From the NCBI RefSeq assembly GCF_030347995.1, contig NZ_JAQIBC010000004.1, forward strand, positions 38,173-102,172: a DNA stretch of 64,000 nucleotides. The letters are read 5' to 3'. A model generated the notes under the pieces. That model saw nothing but the letters and a program-made list of their open reading frames with translations. It did not search any database and had not been told where the DNA came from. Origin of the DNA: Sulfurovum xiamenensis. Its GTDB lineage: Bacteria > Campylobacterota > Campylobacteria > Campylobacterales > Sulfurovaceae. The translations under genes and the position numbers were made by a program. Each line of letters opens with the position of its first letter. Position 1 is the first letter of the stretch. Below, piece by piece: positions 36,570-45,196 of the stretch.

Positions 36570-36848
36570 TTATTTCTTCTTTAAGGCTTCTCTCTTCATC
36601 TCTTTTTCAATCATTTTCTCTGTGAGAGATGGTCTTCCAGAAAAAACAAAGACTCTCAAAGCATGAAAAAATACACCGATGCCCCATCCCATGAGCGGCC
36701 ACTTGAACCATAGGTATTGAGTGTATGAACTTAGGTTTATAACAATAAGTAAAATTGATACAGCTATGTAAACCGATAAATGAATGTAAAATCCAAATTT
36801 TGCTTTTGCTCTTTTTTTAGCTCTTTGATAAGCTTTTTGATGTTCCAT
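36570..36848 (-). CDS. 2TM domain protein
   Basis: 92 residues. Charged N-terminus, then two membrane helices (about 22-41 and 52-70) and a basic C-terminus, with the 2TM-family pattern FxxHLxVYxxV and WPLxGWGIGxFFHA. In other bacteria this domain is fused to histidine kinases; here it stands alone. AAAGGAG precedes the ATG. Confidence 0.75.
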   Translation of the reverse strand: MEHQKAYQRAKKRAKAKFGFYIHLSVYIAVSILLIVINLSSYTQYLWFKWPLMGWGIGVFFHALRVFVFSGRPSLTEKMIEKEMKREALKKK

Positions 36849-36873
36849 TGTATCTCCTTTGTGATGACTGTGA

Positions 36874-37428
36874 CTACTTGATCAGAGCATTTTTTATAAC
36901 ACGTATTGTTGCCCCTGAAAAAATAAAAGCTAGAATATAACCTAATATCCGAATCGGAAAAATACGAACCTCTGCTTTACAATAGCCTTCAAGGACGGCT
37001 TCTTGAAAATCTGCACTGAGTGTTGCATTTTCCCAGGGAAGTAGCATAGGCTGCAGTAAGCCTAAAAGCATTCCGGTATCTGCTGGATCACCCAGTCCAA
37101 AGTGCCAATGCATGCGTAAATCTTTGATCTGTAAATCGTGAAAAAGATCCCTGACAAGTCTCATCAGTCGCTTTATAAATCTTTTGCTTTCTCTCAATGA
37201 CACCAGATGCAGATTTTTTTCTTTTTTTTTCTTTTTTGGCAATGTGCTTTTTCTTGTTTTCTGATTCTGCTTGGCCATATCGATAGTAACAAGACCAAAC
37301 AGTAGACACAGTTCTGCCCGGTACTCCAATACTTCATCTTTTTTCAAATAGAAACCCAGATCAACAGGGATAGAAAGCAAAATCAGAACAAAGAGCAAAA
37401 AGCCGATCAAAACTGCAATGATCTCCAT
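36874..37428 (-). CDS. DUF2953 protein (YtfI-like)
   Basis: About 184 residues from the ATG at 37428, which has GGAG 5 nt upstream; a GTG at 37443 is also open. One N-terminal membrane helix (about 3-22), a Lys-rich stretch near 60-75, and the conserved HWHFGLGDPADTGMLLGLL motif of DUF2953. In Bacillus the same family (ytfI) precedes ytfJ; the next gene upstream here is the GerW/YtfJ homologue. Confidence 0.75.
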   Translation of the reverse strand: MEIIAVLIGFLLFVLILLSIPVDLGFYLKKDEVLEYRAELCLLFGLVTIDMAKQNQKTRKSTLPKKKKKEKNLHLVSLRESKRFIKRLMRLVRDLFHDLQIKDLRMHWHFGLGDPADTGMLLGLLQPMLLPWENATLSADFQEAVLEGYCKAEVRIFPIRILGYILAFIFSGATIRVIKNALIK

Positions 37429-37456
37429 CCTTTCTCCAATCACATATTAGTATATG

Positions 37457-37819
37457 CTATTTGTCTTTTTCCTGCTTCTTTTGCATCGCTTTACCGACAG
37501 CTTCGCCTATATGTTCGAATGCCGAAGCCATACCGCTTTTGATAGACTCAACTCTTACGTCACCGTCTTTGTTGATGATCACGAGGGCAACCGGCCTAAT
37601 ACCGCCGCCACCTCCAGTACCGGCTCCAATTCCCTCTTCGTCACTTTTTTTGCACTTTCCGGTACCTCCTCCGGCACCAAAACCAAATCCGATACTGATC
37701 AGTGGAATAAGTGTATTGCCTTCTATGACAATCGGCTCTCCTACGACTGTTTTAGTATCCAGTACTCTTTCCAGTTCCTCCAACGAGGTTTTTAATACAT
37801 CTTTCACATGTTCCATCAT
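37457..37819 (-). CDS. GerW/YtfJ-family protein
   Basis: 120 residues. Family core PIVIEGNTLIPLISIGFGFGAGGGTG followed by a Gly-rich loop and PVALVIINKDGDV. In spore-formers GerW is needed for lysozyme-triggered germination, but homologues are widespread in non-sporulating bacteria with unknown role. AAAGGATACT precedes ATG. Upstream of the DUF2953 gene, so transcribed first. Confidence 0.82.
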   Translation of the reverse strand: MMEHVKDVLKTSLEELERVLDTKTVVGEPIVIEGNTLIPLISIGFGFGAGGGTGKCKKSDEEGIGAGTGGGGGIRPVALVIINKDGDVRVESIKSGMASAFEHIGEAVGKAMQKKQEKDK

Positions 37820-38047
37820 AGTATCCTTTGTGTTGTATCATGTACTTTGTCTGATATGATTTCAGACTCCTTTTTGTTTCATGGACCTTTATAAAGTATA
37901 GTGAACATCGCTTAACAGATAATAAACAAATTATAACTGTAATCGTTATTTCGCGGGAGAAGTTTGGCACCTCATATCTTTTATCCTCCCTGTAAACCTT
38001 TCATAAAACTTATGCTATCATTTACAAAACTGTAAATAGGGGAGAAT

Positions 38048-38704
38048 ATGGAAAAGTTGATGAAGCCTGCTGAGTATGCACAGGAGTTAGGTATCTCACG
38101 GCAAGCAGTCTATGCCAAGATCAAGCGGGGGATATTGACAGCGAAAAATGTAGAGGGGAAGCTTTACATTGTGGTTGACAATGAGTCAACAGGAGAGACA
38201 CCCTCTCATGAGAAAGAGACAACTGTCATCACAAAAAAACCCGTTCTAACGCACACCAACACGTCTGTAGCTCCTTCTGCAGATGTCAAAGACTATAAAG
38301 CATTACTTAAAGCCAAAGATGAAACGATATCGGTACTTAAAGGCACCGTCAAAGACCTCAAGAAGTCCAATAAACAGATCTCAACAACACTCAAAGGGGA
38401 GATAGATTTGCTCAAAGAGGCATTTTATGAGATGCGTACACTCTATGTCCATCAGTTAGAGCAGAAAAAATCCCAAGAAGCGATAGAAGTGATCTCTGAA
38501 GCAGAGAGTATGGATGCTGAAGAAGAGCGCTGGATAGGGCTCAAAAAATTCTTCAAGCAGCACAAGATCACGAATGAGAAAGAACAGGTCAAGATCACAA
38601 AACGTTTGAAAAAAGCCTATAGAGCAGGGGATGAGCGCATCATGGGTGTAGAGGACAAACTGAAGTTCAATGCCAATAAAAGCTATAAGGATATCTTAAA
38701 ATAA
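38048..38704 (+). CDS. Helix-turn-helix coiled-coil protein (DUF3972-like?)
   Basis: 218 residues. N-terminal excisionase/MerR-like HTH (MKPAEYAQELGISRQAVYAKIKRGIL), a polar Thr/Ser/Pro linker (55-85), then a long Lys/Glu coiled coil (about 90-160) and a helical C-terminus. Stop overlaps the antiporter start (1 bp). It may be the Campylobacterota-specific DUF3972 type, but this is uncertain. A DNA-binding role is inferred from the HTH. Confidence 0.6.
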   Translation: MEKLMKPAEYAQELGISRQAVYAKIKRGILTAKNVEGKLYIVVDNESTGETPSHEKETTVITKKPVLTHTNTSVAPSADVKDYKALLKAKDETISVLKGTVKDLKKSNKQISTTLKGEIDLLKEAFYEMRTLYVHQLEQKKSQEAIEVISEAESMDAEEERWIGLKKFFKQHKITNEKEQVKITKRLKKAYRAGDERIMGVEDKLKFNANKSYKDILK

Positions 38705-39798
38705 TGCAACTTCTTAAAGATTTTTCAAAAGAGTATAGTCTCTTTGCTGCGATCATTGCTTATTTTGGTATCACTTTTTTTGAACATACGCTAGTAGCGT
38801 CCACGGTTGGGAACCTTATAGGTTTTGCTGTGTTGTTTGTCGTGATCATCTATGCAGCGATGTCCGTAGCACACCATGCAGAGATGCTGGCAGAAAAATT
38901 CGGTGAGCCTTACGGTACATTGATCCTGACCATCTCTGCCGTGGTAGTAGAGATCGTTATCATTGCCATTATGATGGTACATGAGCATAATCCTGTACTG
39001 GCACGTGATACCATCTATGCGGCTATTATGTTGGATATCAATGCCTTACTGGGACTCGCAGCGATCATAGGGGGGATCAAGTATGGTGAACAGCCCTACA
39101 ATGTGGATTCTTCAAACTCTTATCTCTCGATGCTGCTTGTTGCTATAGGTATCGCGATGGTGGTACCGCACTTTATGGATGCAGCCCATATCGAAAATTA
39201 TATGATGTTCAATGTGGTGATGTTCATCCTGCTCTATATCACCTTTACACGTATTCAGGTAGCCTCACATAAATACTTTTTTGAGTATGAACATGAAGCA
39301 GAGGAAGTATGTGACGAGGAGGGACACTGTATACCTAACCCGCATAAGATCAACGGATGGTACCACAGTGTGAACTTGGTCGTGGCCATCATTATGATCG
39401 GGGTGCTTTCGGAAGTTTTGGCCGTATTTATGGGAAATACGATGAAAACGTTCGGACTGCCTCTCTCTATCGCTGCAGTAGGCGTAGCTATTATCTCCGC
39501 TGCTCCGGAGCTTATTACTGCGGTGCGTGCGGCATTGGATAACCGTATGCAGACTGTTGTCAATATCGCTTTGGGGGCTTCGCTGGCAACCATACTTTTA
39601 ACGGTACCTGCGGTGATACTTGTGACACGTTACATGGGCATGGACCTTAACCTTGCTATCACACCGGTGCAAGGGGTGATGCTGGGATTAACCCTGCTTG
39701 TGAGTATCGTGAACTTTAATGACGGGGAAACCAATATGCTTGAAGGTTTTCTGCATGTGATCTTGTTTGTGGTGTTTGTCTACTTATTGTTTATCTGA
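38704..39798 (+). CDS. Ca2+/cation:H+ antiporter, ChaA type
   Basis: 364 residues, about eleven membrane segments. The two family repeats are visible as LTISAVVVEIVIIAIMM and AIISAAPELITAVRAAL, each with the conserved acidic residue. A cytosolic acidic loop is in the middle (EYEHEAEEVCDEEGHC). Exchanges Ca2+ or Na+/K+ for protons. Coupled to the preceding HTH gene. Confidence 0.85.
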   Translation: MQLLKDFSKEYSLFAAIIAYFGITFFEHTLVASTVGNLIGFAVLFVVIIYAAMSVAHHAEMLAEKFGEPYGTLILTISAVVVEIVIIAIMMVHEHNPVLARDTIYAAIMLDINALLGLAAIIGGIKYGEQPYNVDSSNSYLSMLLVAIGIAMVVPHFMDAAHIENYMMFNVVMFILLYITFTRIQVASHKYFFEYEHEAEEVCDEEGHCIPNPHKINGWYHSVNLVVAIIMIGVLSEVLAVFMGNTMKTFGLPLSIAAVGVAIISAAPELITAVRAALDNRMQTVVNIALGASLATILLTVPAVILVTRYMGMDLNLAITPVQGVMLGLTLLVSIVNFNDGETNMLEGFLHVILFVVFVYLLFI

Positions 39799-39814
39799 AG
39801 CTAAAATATATAGG

Positions 39815-40642
39815 CTATACAAACAGCCCCACCAGTTTGCTTACGGCTTCGTCATCTGTGAATATCTTGACAGAACGGATGTCATAGTGGGCAAAATGCT
39901 CACCCAGTCTCTCATCATTCTCTTTGAGTTTCGTAAGATACCGCTCTATACTTCTTTGGCCAAAATAGGTATCCATCTTTTTGCCATCTTGTGGATGGGA
40001 GAGTGTAACTTCACCCAGTTTTTTAGGCACTTCTTCTTCTCTGTCCCGGAGTATCACTGCAATCACTTCGTGTTTTTGCGATAGTAAAGAGAGGTCCATC
40101 TCTTCTAAAAAGTCACTCAAAATAAACAGAAGTGAAGGTTTGTGCAGTCTTTTGAAAAGGTCTTGGATCGCAGCATTATGGTCCAGGGTAGTATTGAGTA
40201 CAGACGCACTGTAGAGGGTTTGTGAGAACTGTTCTATGTGATAGAGCTGCTTGGTCGGCGGAGTCGCATGGGATTGCTTCTGCGTATAGTGTACCCCTGT
40301 AAAGAGGTCATTGTTCTGTTGTGCAGCATAGCCCAGGATAGTGGCTACTTCTGTAAGCTTCTTCTGTTTGGCATTTCCCGAGCCAAAATAGAGGCTGGCA
40401 TCCATAAAGGCAGCCACTACGACGGAGAGTTCCCGGTTGGCATGCAGCTCTTTGATATACGGACGACCCAACTTTGCCGAGATGGTCCAGTTGATCTTAC
40501 GGATGTCATCCCCCACCTGATACTCTCTGAGTTCAGAAAAATCATACCCCTCTCCATGAAGCTTAGAGAGGTTGTGCCCGCTAAGCAGGGTGTATACCTG
40601 GTGTCTGGCTTTGAGTTGGAGTGCTTTAAGGGCTGTATGCAT
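39815..40642 (-). CDS. DUF58 protein (Bat operon)
   Basis: 275 residues. Begins with the DUF58 hallmark region: SGHNLSKLHGEGYDFSELREYQVGDDIRKINW, followed by a von Willebrand-like fold with FILSDFLEE. Usually encoded with MoxR and BatA-D and proposed to act in envelope stress or metal-centre maturation. Last gene of the operon; overlaps moxR by 1 bp. Confidence 0.88.
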   Translation of the reverse strand: MHTALKALQLKARHQVYTLLSGHNLSKLHGEGYDFSELREYQVGDDIRKINWTISAKLGRPYIKELHANRELSVVVAAFMDASLYFGSGNAKQKKLTEVATILGYAAQQNNDLFTGVHYTQKQSHATPPTKQLYHIEQFSQTLYSASVLNTTLDHNAAIQDLFKRLHKPSLLFILSDFLEEMDLSLLSQKHEVIAVILRDREEEVPKKLGEVTLSHPQDGKKMDTYFGQRSIERYLTKLKENDERLGEHFAHYDIRSVKIFTDDEAVSKLVGLFV

Positions 40643-41589
40643 TAAGGAATCGGCAATGTCTCAATGATAGCAGTGATGATCTCATCTGCATGTATACCTT
40701 TGGCTCTGGCCTCATAGGAGAGTACAATACGGTGACGAAGGACATTGTGTATCACATACCCGATGTCTGCAGGAGTGACAAAGTCATTACCACGCAGAAA
40801 GGCTTTGGCTTTGGCTGCTTTGTAAAGGTCTATAGAGGCTCTTGGGCTTGCTCCGAACATAATGTTTTCAGCGATCTCATCTAATCCGAATCTGAGAGGT
40901 TCTCTTGTCGCAGTGATGATCTGCACCATATAGCGTTCCAGCTCTTCATCGATGTGGATCTTCCCTATCTCTTCTTGAAGGACGAAGAGATCTTCTACAC
41001 TCAACACAGTCTCTACTGCCCCAAAACTTTTACTGGCTGCTTTTCTCATGATCTCCAGCTCTTGGGCTTCACTGTTGTGTTGTACGACGATCTTCATCAT
41101 AAAACGGTCCAGCTGTGCTTCTGGAAGAGCGTAGACCCCTTCTTGTTCTATGGGGTTCTGTGTTGCCATGACCAGAAACGGCCGTTCAAGTTTAAAGGTC
41201 TCTTCTGCGATGGTGACCTGTCTCTCCTGCATGACCTCAAGCAGGGCAGATTGCACTTTGGCAGGAGCACGGTTGATCTCGTCCGCTAAGAGGAGGTGTG
41301 TAAAGAGCGGACCCTTTTTGATACTGAAGCTATGGTCTTGGGGATTATAGATCTGTGCTCCGATGATATCCGAAGGCAAAAGGTCAGGCGTGAACTGGAT
41401 ACGTTTGGACTCTAATCCCAGGGCATGTGAGAGCGCATTGATCGTTGTGGTCTTTGCAAGTCCAGGTACACCTTCAACAAGGATATGCCCATCACAAAGC
41501 AATCCTATGAGTAATCCCTCAACCATCGCTTCCTGACCTATCACAGCTTTGCTTATCTCTTTTTTGAGTGTGCTTATCTTTTCATTCAT
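40642..41589 (-). CDS. MoxR-family AAA+ ATPase
   Basis: 315 residues. Walker A GVPGLAKTT near residue 40, Walker B LLADEINRA, arginine finger region, FLVMATQNPIEQEG and GASPRASI. Chaperone-like ATPase working with VWA proteins. Overlaps batD by 4 bp and the DUF58 gene by 1 bp. Confidence 0.93.
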   Translation of the reverse strand: MNEKISTLKKEISKAVIGQEAMVEGLLIGLLCDGHILVEGVPGLAKTTTINALSHALGLESKRIQFTPDLLPSDIIGAQIYNPQDHSFSIKKGPLFTHLLLADEINRAPAKVQSALLEVMQERQVTIAEETFKLERPFLVMATQNPIEQEGVYALPEAQLDRFMMKIVVQHNSEAQELEIMRKAASKSFGAVETVLSVEDLFVLQEEIGKIHIDEELERYMVQIITATREPLRFGLDEIAENIMFGASPRASIDLYKAAKAKAFLRGNDFVTPADIGYVIHNVLRHRIVLSYEARAKGIHADEIITAIIETLPIP

Positions 41590-42731
41590 ATCTGTTCTTC
41601 TGCCTCTTGTTTAACTTTATTCAAATTGATTTTACCATTTCCATATAAAGAATCTTCCAGTTTCTCTATACTGGAGCTAAAATGCCTGTTGTCTGCTGCG
41701 ATAAGTACCTGCAGCAATGCTTTTTCATCTTTACAATTCCGTATTTTCTCTACCAAAGGGTGGTGCCCTTTTTGTCTCTTTTTCTTAGTCCATCTCCAGC
41801 TAAGCGCACTGATATACCCTGCAATAAATGCTACGATGTAACCCAGAAGTGTACTTAACCAGGACCACTCTTCCTTTGCAGCCTCCGGTGCATCGACCGT
41901 ATCAACCAAATCATGGGACTCCACTGGTTCAATGTCAAAATGTTGTGAAGGGATATCAAGTATGTAACCTTTATCTGTTTTAGGATCAAAGGCTTTGAGC
42001 ACGATAGGTGGGAGGATAAAGCTTTGATCATGCGAAAGTGCCATCGGGTAGGTCACTGTACTTTGTGTTCCTCCTTTGGTCGCTACAGATTTCACAATAG
42101 GCTTTTCTGTAAAGCGTGTAAAGTTCCCCTCTTTTGGAAGCAGTGTCTCTACTAGCGGGGGATAACCCTTTCCTTTGATACTCACCTGGAAAGGCAGAGG
42201 TTCATAGGCTTTGGCTTGATTTTTTTTGATCTCATAGGTCAAGGCAAAGTTTCCTACAAGCACTGTCCCCTCGGGAAGCGGCTTGACCTGTAGTTGTAAA
42301 GGTGGTAGGTCGAAAGGTGTGTCCTTGGTCACCAATTTCTTCACATTGTCTCTGTCTCCGGAGAAACTGTAGGCTAGACTCTCATCAGTTGTTACTTTCT
42401 TGATGAGGTCGAATGTAATGTTGATATCTCCAGATCTTAAAGGGTAGATGAGATAGACATAATGTATTTTGGCATCATGATAATGCTCGGTTTTACGGAT
42501 GTCAAGTCTTTGGAATGTGTAATCTTCACTTTTTTTAATGTCAAAGTTAAAGAGCATAACGACATCATGGTTGGTTTGGTTGAGATCAAGAGTAAGCATA
42601 ACGGGCTCTTTGACATAAGGCGTCGGTTGATCTACATTAAATGTATAGGTAAAATCTTCTGCCTGAAGTGTAAGAAAGCTCAGAAGAAGAAAGAAAAGAT
42701 GTAATGAGCTTTTACCAAGGTTGTGTTTCAC
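41586..42731 (-). CDS. batD: BatD-like protein
   Basis: 381 residues from GTG at 42731, chosen because AAAGGA lies 7 nt upstream and the protein then begins with a signal peptide (VKHNLGKSSLHLFFLLLSFLTLQA); a longer frame to 42800 would run 89 bp into the previous gene. Extracytoplasmic immunoglobulin-like beta domains, then a membrane helix near residue 290 and a cytosolic tail. Fourth position in the classical batABCD order. Confidence 0.75.
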   Translation of the reverse strand: MKHNLGKSSLHLFFLLLSFLTLQAEDFTYTFNVDQPTPYVKEPVMLTLDLNQTNHDVVMLFNFDIKKSEDYTFQRLDIRKTEHYHDAKIHYVYLIYPLRSGDINITFDLIKKVTTDESLAYSFSGDRDNVKKLVTKDTPFDLPPLQLQVKPLPEGTVLVGNFALTYEIKKNQAKAYEPLPFQVSIKGKGYPPLVETLLPKEGNFTRFTEKPIVKSVATKGGTQSTVTYPMALSHDQSFILPPIVLKAFDPKTDKGYILDIPSQHFDIEPVESHDLVDTVDAPEAAKEEWSWLSTLLGYIVAFIAGYISALSWRWTKKKRQKGHHPLVEKIRNCKDEKALLQVLIAADNRHFSSSIEKLEDSLYGNGKINLNKVKQEAEEQI

Positions 42732-44247
42732 GTATATATCCTTTATTGATAAGTTCATAGACTTTAGAGCCCAGGGGGTGCTGCTCTTGCTTTCCTGCAT
42801 CTAAAAGCTTGTTCTTCTCCTGCTCTTTTTTTGTTTGGCTCTCTCCGCCTCCACCGCTTCCTGAACTGGGTTCATCTTCACTGTTTGACTCTTTATCATC
42901 ATCTTCTTGTAATTCACTTTTACTTGAAGAGGAGTCTTGTGATTTAGGGTGGGCGATACCAAGGTCTGCACTCTTTTGGTCACTAAGGAGTGCTACCAGA
43001 CGTAGATTATGTGCGGCATCTGGATCTTCACCTAACTGTAAGACTTTAGTATAGTACACTTTGGCTTTATCATATGCTTCTTGCATCGCATAGGCATTGC
43101 CAATGTTGTAATAGAGCTGTTGCTTTATCTTTGGAGAAGTAGAACGGATAGATTTGTAGGTTTGGATCGCTTTTTTAAAAGCACCCTGTTTGTAGTAGAC
43201 ATTTGCCAGTAGCATTTGACTCTGCAAAGAACGGAGCTTTATCTGCTGTATCTGTTTTTTTGTCTCATTAAGATCAGAGGCTTTGTAGTTTTTGTAAGCA
43301 CGGTTAAGATGGTAGTTGTCAAGCATAGAAGCTTCAGCCTGTACCCCTAGAAGGGTAAAGAGTATGAGCAAGTATTTGACAGCACGTGTATGTACCATAA
43401 GGAACAAGAGAAGAGCCAGTCCCAAAGGCAGTTGATAGAGCTCGAGGTAATGGCGTTGCATCTTTTCTATACGTTGTGCTTCATTCTCGCTCTCCGTTAA
43501 TGCATCATTGATCTTCTCTGCGGTTGCTTTGGGTGTATTTGAGGCAGTCAAGTAAGTACCTGAGACAGAGGAAGAGAGTGATTCCAAAAGAGGGTTGACA
43601 CGTGAAATGACAAGGTTGTCATCTTTGTCTTTGAGCAGGCTCCCGTCCTTGTTTTGGATGGTGGTTCCCTGTGTGGTTCCCAATGCTAAAATCGTTAAAG
43701 AGATATCCGAAGTTTGCAGTATTGTTGTCAGGGTTTCAAGATCCTCTTCTTCTCCCCCATCGGTGATAAGTATAAGGTTTTTATGACCCATTTTCATGGC
43801 AGCAAGTTTCTTAAAGAGTTTTTCAAGAGAGGTTCCCTTGGTAAGGATGAACTCTGGATTGAGATTTTTAAGAGCAATGTTGATCAGTGCATGATCCGTG
43901 GTAGGAGGAGAGAGCAGTAAAGGGTTCGTTGTAAAGGCAATGAGCATGATATTGTCACTCGGATTTTCCTCCAGAAGGGAAGCAATGGTCTCTTTGGCAA
44001 AGTCATAACGTGTTGGAATGATGTCCGTAGCTTTCATGGAGTATGAGACATCCAGGGCAATGATAATGTCCTTGGCTTCTATACTTGCTTCCTGGAGGGC
44101 CTCTTCTTGGACAGGGCGTGCAAGTGAGAGCACGATAAGCATAAGGATGATGAGATGTACCATCTGTACCAGCTTGCGTGAACCGCTCCATAAGAGTATA
44201 GTCAAGGGGATCAGAAACCATAAAAAGCTTGGATAAAGCAGTGTCAT
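42712..44247 (-). CDS. VWA-TPR protein, BatB-BatC fusion
   Basis: 511 residues. Two N-terminal membrane helices, a von Willebrand A domain with MIDAS DVSYSMKATD, another membrane segment (about 275-295), then TPR repeats (residues 310-420) and an acidic/Ser-rich low-complexity tail. This joins what are often separate BatB and BatC proteins. Overlaps batA by 4 bp and batD by 20 bp. Confidence 0.85.
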   Translation of the reverse strand: MTLLYPSFLWFLIPLTILLWSGSRKLVQMVHLIILMLIVLSLARPVQEEALQEASIEAKDIIIALDVSYSMKATDIIPTRYDFAKETIASLLEENPSDNIMLIAFTTNPLLLSPPTTDHALINIALKNLNPEFILTKGTSLEKLFKKLAAMKMGHKNLILITDGGEEEDLETLTTILQTSDISLTILALGTTQGTTIQNKDGSLLKDKDDNLVISRVNPLLESLSSSVSGTYLTASNTPKATAEKINDALTESENEAQRIEKMQRHYLELYQLPLGLALLLFLMVHTRAVKYLLILFTLLGVQAEASMLDNYHLNRAYKNYKASDLNETKKQIQQIKLRSLQSQMLLANVYYKQGAFKKAIQTYKSIRSTSPKIKQQLYYNIGNAYAMQEAYDKAKVYYTKVLQLGEDPDAAHNLRLVALLSDQKSADLGIAHPKSQDSSSSKSELQEDDDKESNSEDEPSSGSGGGGESQTKKEQEKNKLLDAGKQEQHPLGSKVYELINKGYIRETQPW

Positions 44248-45152
44248 TTCTCACTCCTTCTAGTGCCAAGTACCCAGAGTAAAAGCAGAATGAACACCAG
44301 TACCAGAGGGTAGAGTATGAGCACTCTTTGGTTGAGGTAGTTTTCACTTCTTATCGCACTTGGTTCCAGGGCATTGATCTCGTCGTAGACCTTGGAAAGG
44401 GCTTCTGCAGAAGAGGCGGCATAACTCTTAGCTCCACTTTGTTTAGCGATGGTTTCAAGCAAAGAGACATCATAATCAGATTTTTTCCCTATTCCTATGG
44501 TATAGATCTTGATGCCTAACTCTTTGGCTTTACTTACGGCTTCTTTAGGCGAGCTTTGACCTGCATTGTGATATCCGTCTGTAAGCAGGATGATCACTTT
44601 GTTTTGTGCCTCACCATAAGAAAGGGTACGGATGGACTGCATGATAGCATCACCCAGGGCCGTACTCTCTCCCGCAAGTCCGACATTGGTCATCTCAAGC
44701 AGATACGAGAGTGATTCAAGGTCGTAGGTCAGAGGAGAAGCGGTATAAGCGAAGGTACCAAAGACAACCACCCCCATATTGTCATCAAAGCGTTTTGCTA
44801 TGAAGTCTTTGGAGAGTTCGGTGGTGATTTCATATTTGGTTTTAAATCGGTCTTTCACATGGAATCCGCTCTGTGCCATAGAACCGCTTGCATCAATAGC
44901 CAGGACGAGGTCCCGTCCTTTTTTGTGCTGATCCGAGCTCGCATCATAGACAAAAGGTTTTGCAAGGGCAAAGACCATCAGTGTGAACAGGGCCATTTTC
45001 AGCCATGGCTCCCAGCTCAAAAGAGGACTCTGTCGCGTCACCCATGCCAACTTGGGGAAATAGTAGGGTTTACTATACTGTTTACACCAAAGGAAACAGG
45101 GTAAGAGTAACAGTAGCGCCAATAGATAAGGTGAACCGAATGTAAAATGCAT
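44244..45152 (-). CDS. batA: VWA membrane protein BatA
   Basis: 302 residues. N-terminal membrane helices (about 7-22 and 48-65), VWA domain with MIDAS AIDASGSMAQ and TDGYHNAG, and a C-terminal membrane helix. First gene of the operon batA-batBC-batD-moxR-DUF58; all junctions overlap. The Bat system is linked to aerotolerance in Bacteroides; role here is inferred only. Divergent from the AsmA-like gene. Confidence 0.85.
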   Translation of the reverse strand: MHFTFGSPYLLALLLLLPCFLWCKQYSKPYYFPKLAWVTRQSPLLSWEPWLKMALFTLMVFALAKPFVYDASSDQHKKGRDLVLAIDASGSMAQSGFHVKDRFKTKYEITTELSKDFIAKRFDDNMGVVVFGTFAYTASPLTYDLESLSYLLEMTNVGLAGESTALGDAIMQSIRTLSYGEAQNKVIILLTDGYHNAGQSSPKEAVSKAKELGIKIYTIGIGKKSDYDVSLLETIAKQSGAKSYAASSAEALSKVYDEINALEPSAIRSENYLNQRVLILYPLVLVFILLLLWVLGTRRSEK

Positions 45153-45196
45153 GGAGGTATTCTAGCACTTCTATGTTTATTTTAGTATAATAGGGC

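Noticed and set aside
42722..42737. Half parS-like sequence TGTTTCACGT before batD
   Set aside because: Only the left ten bases match; the right half is ATATAT, so ParB binding is unlikely. The CAC in it is the complement of the batD GTG start.
42732..42800. 23-codon upstream extension of batD
   Set aside because: Lies entirely in the end of the batBC gene and would place the signal peptide internally; the GTG at 42731 has a good ribosome binding site.
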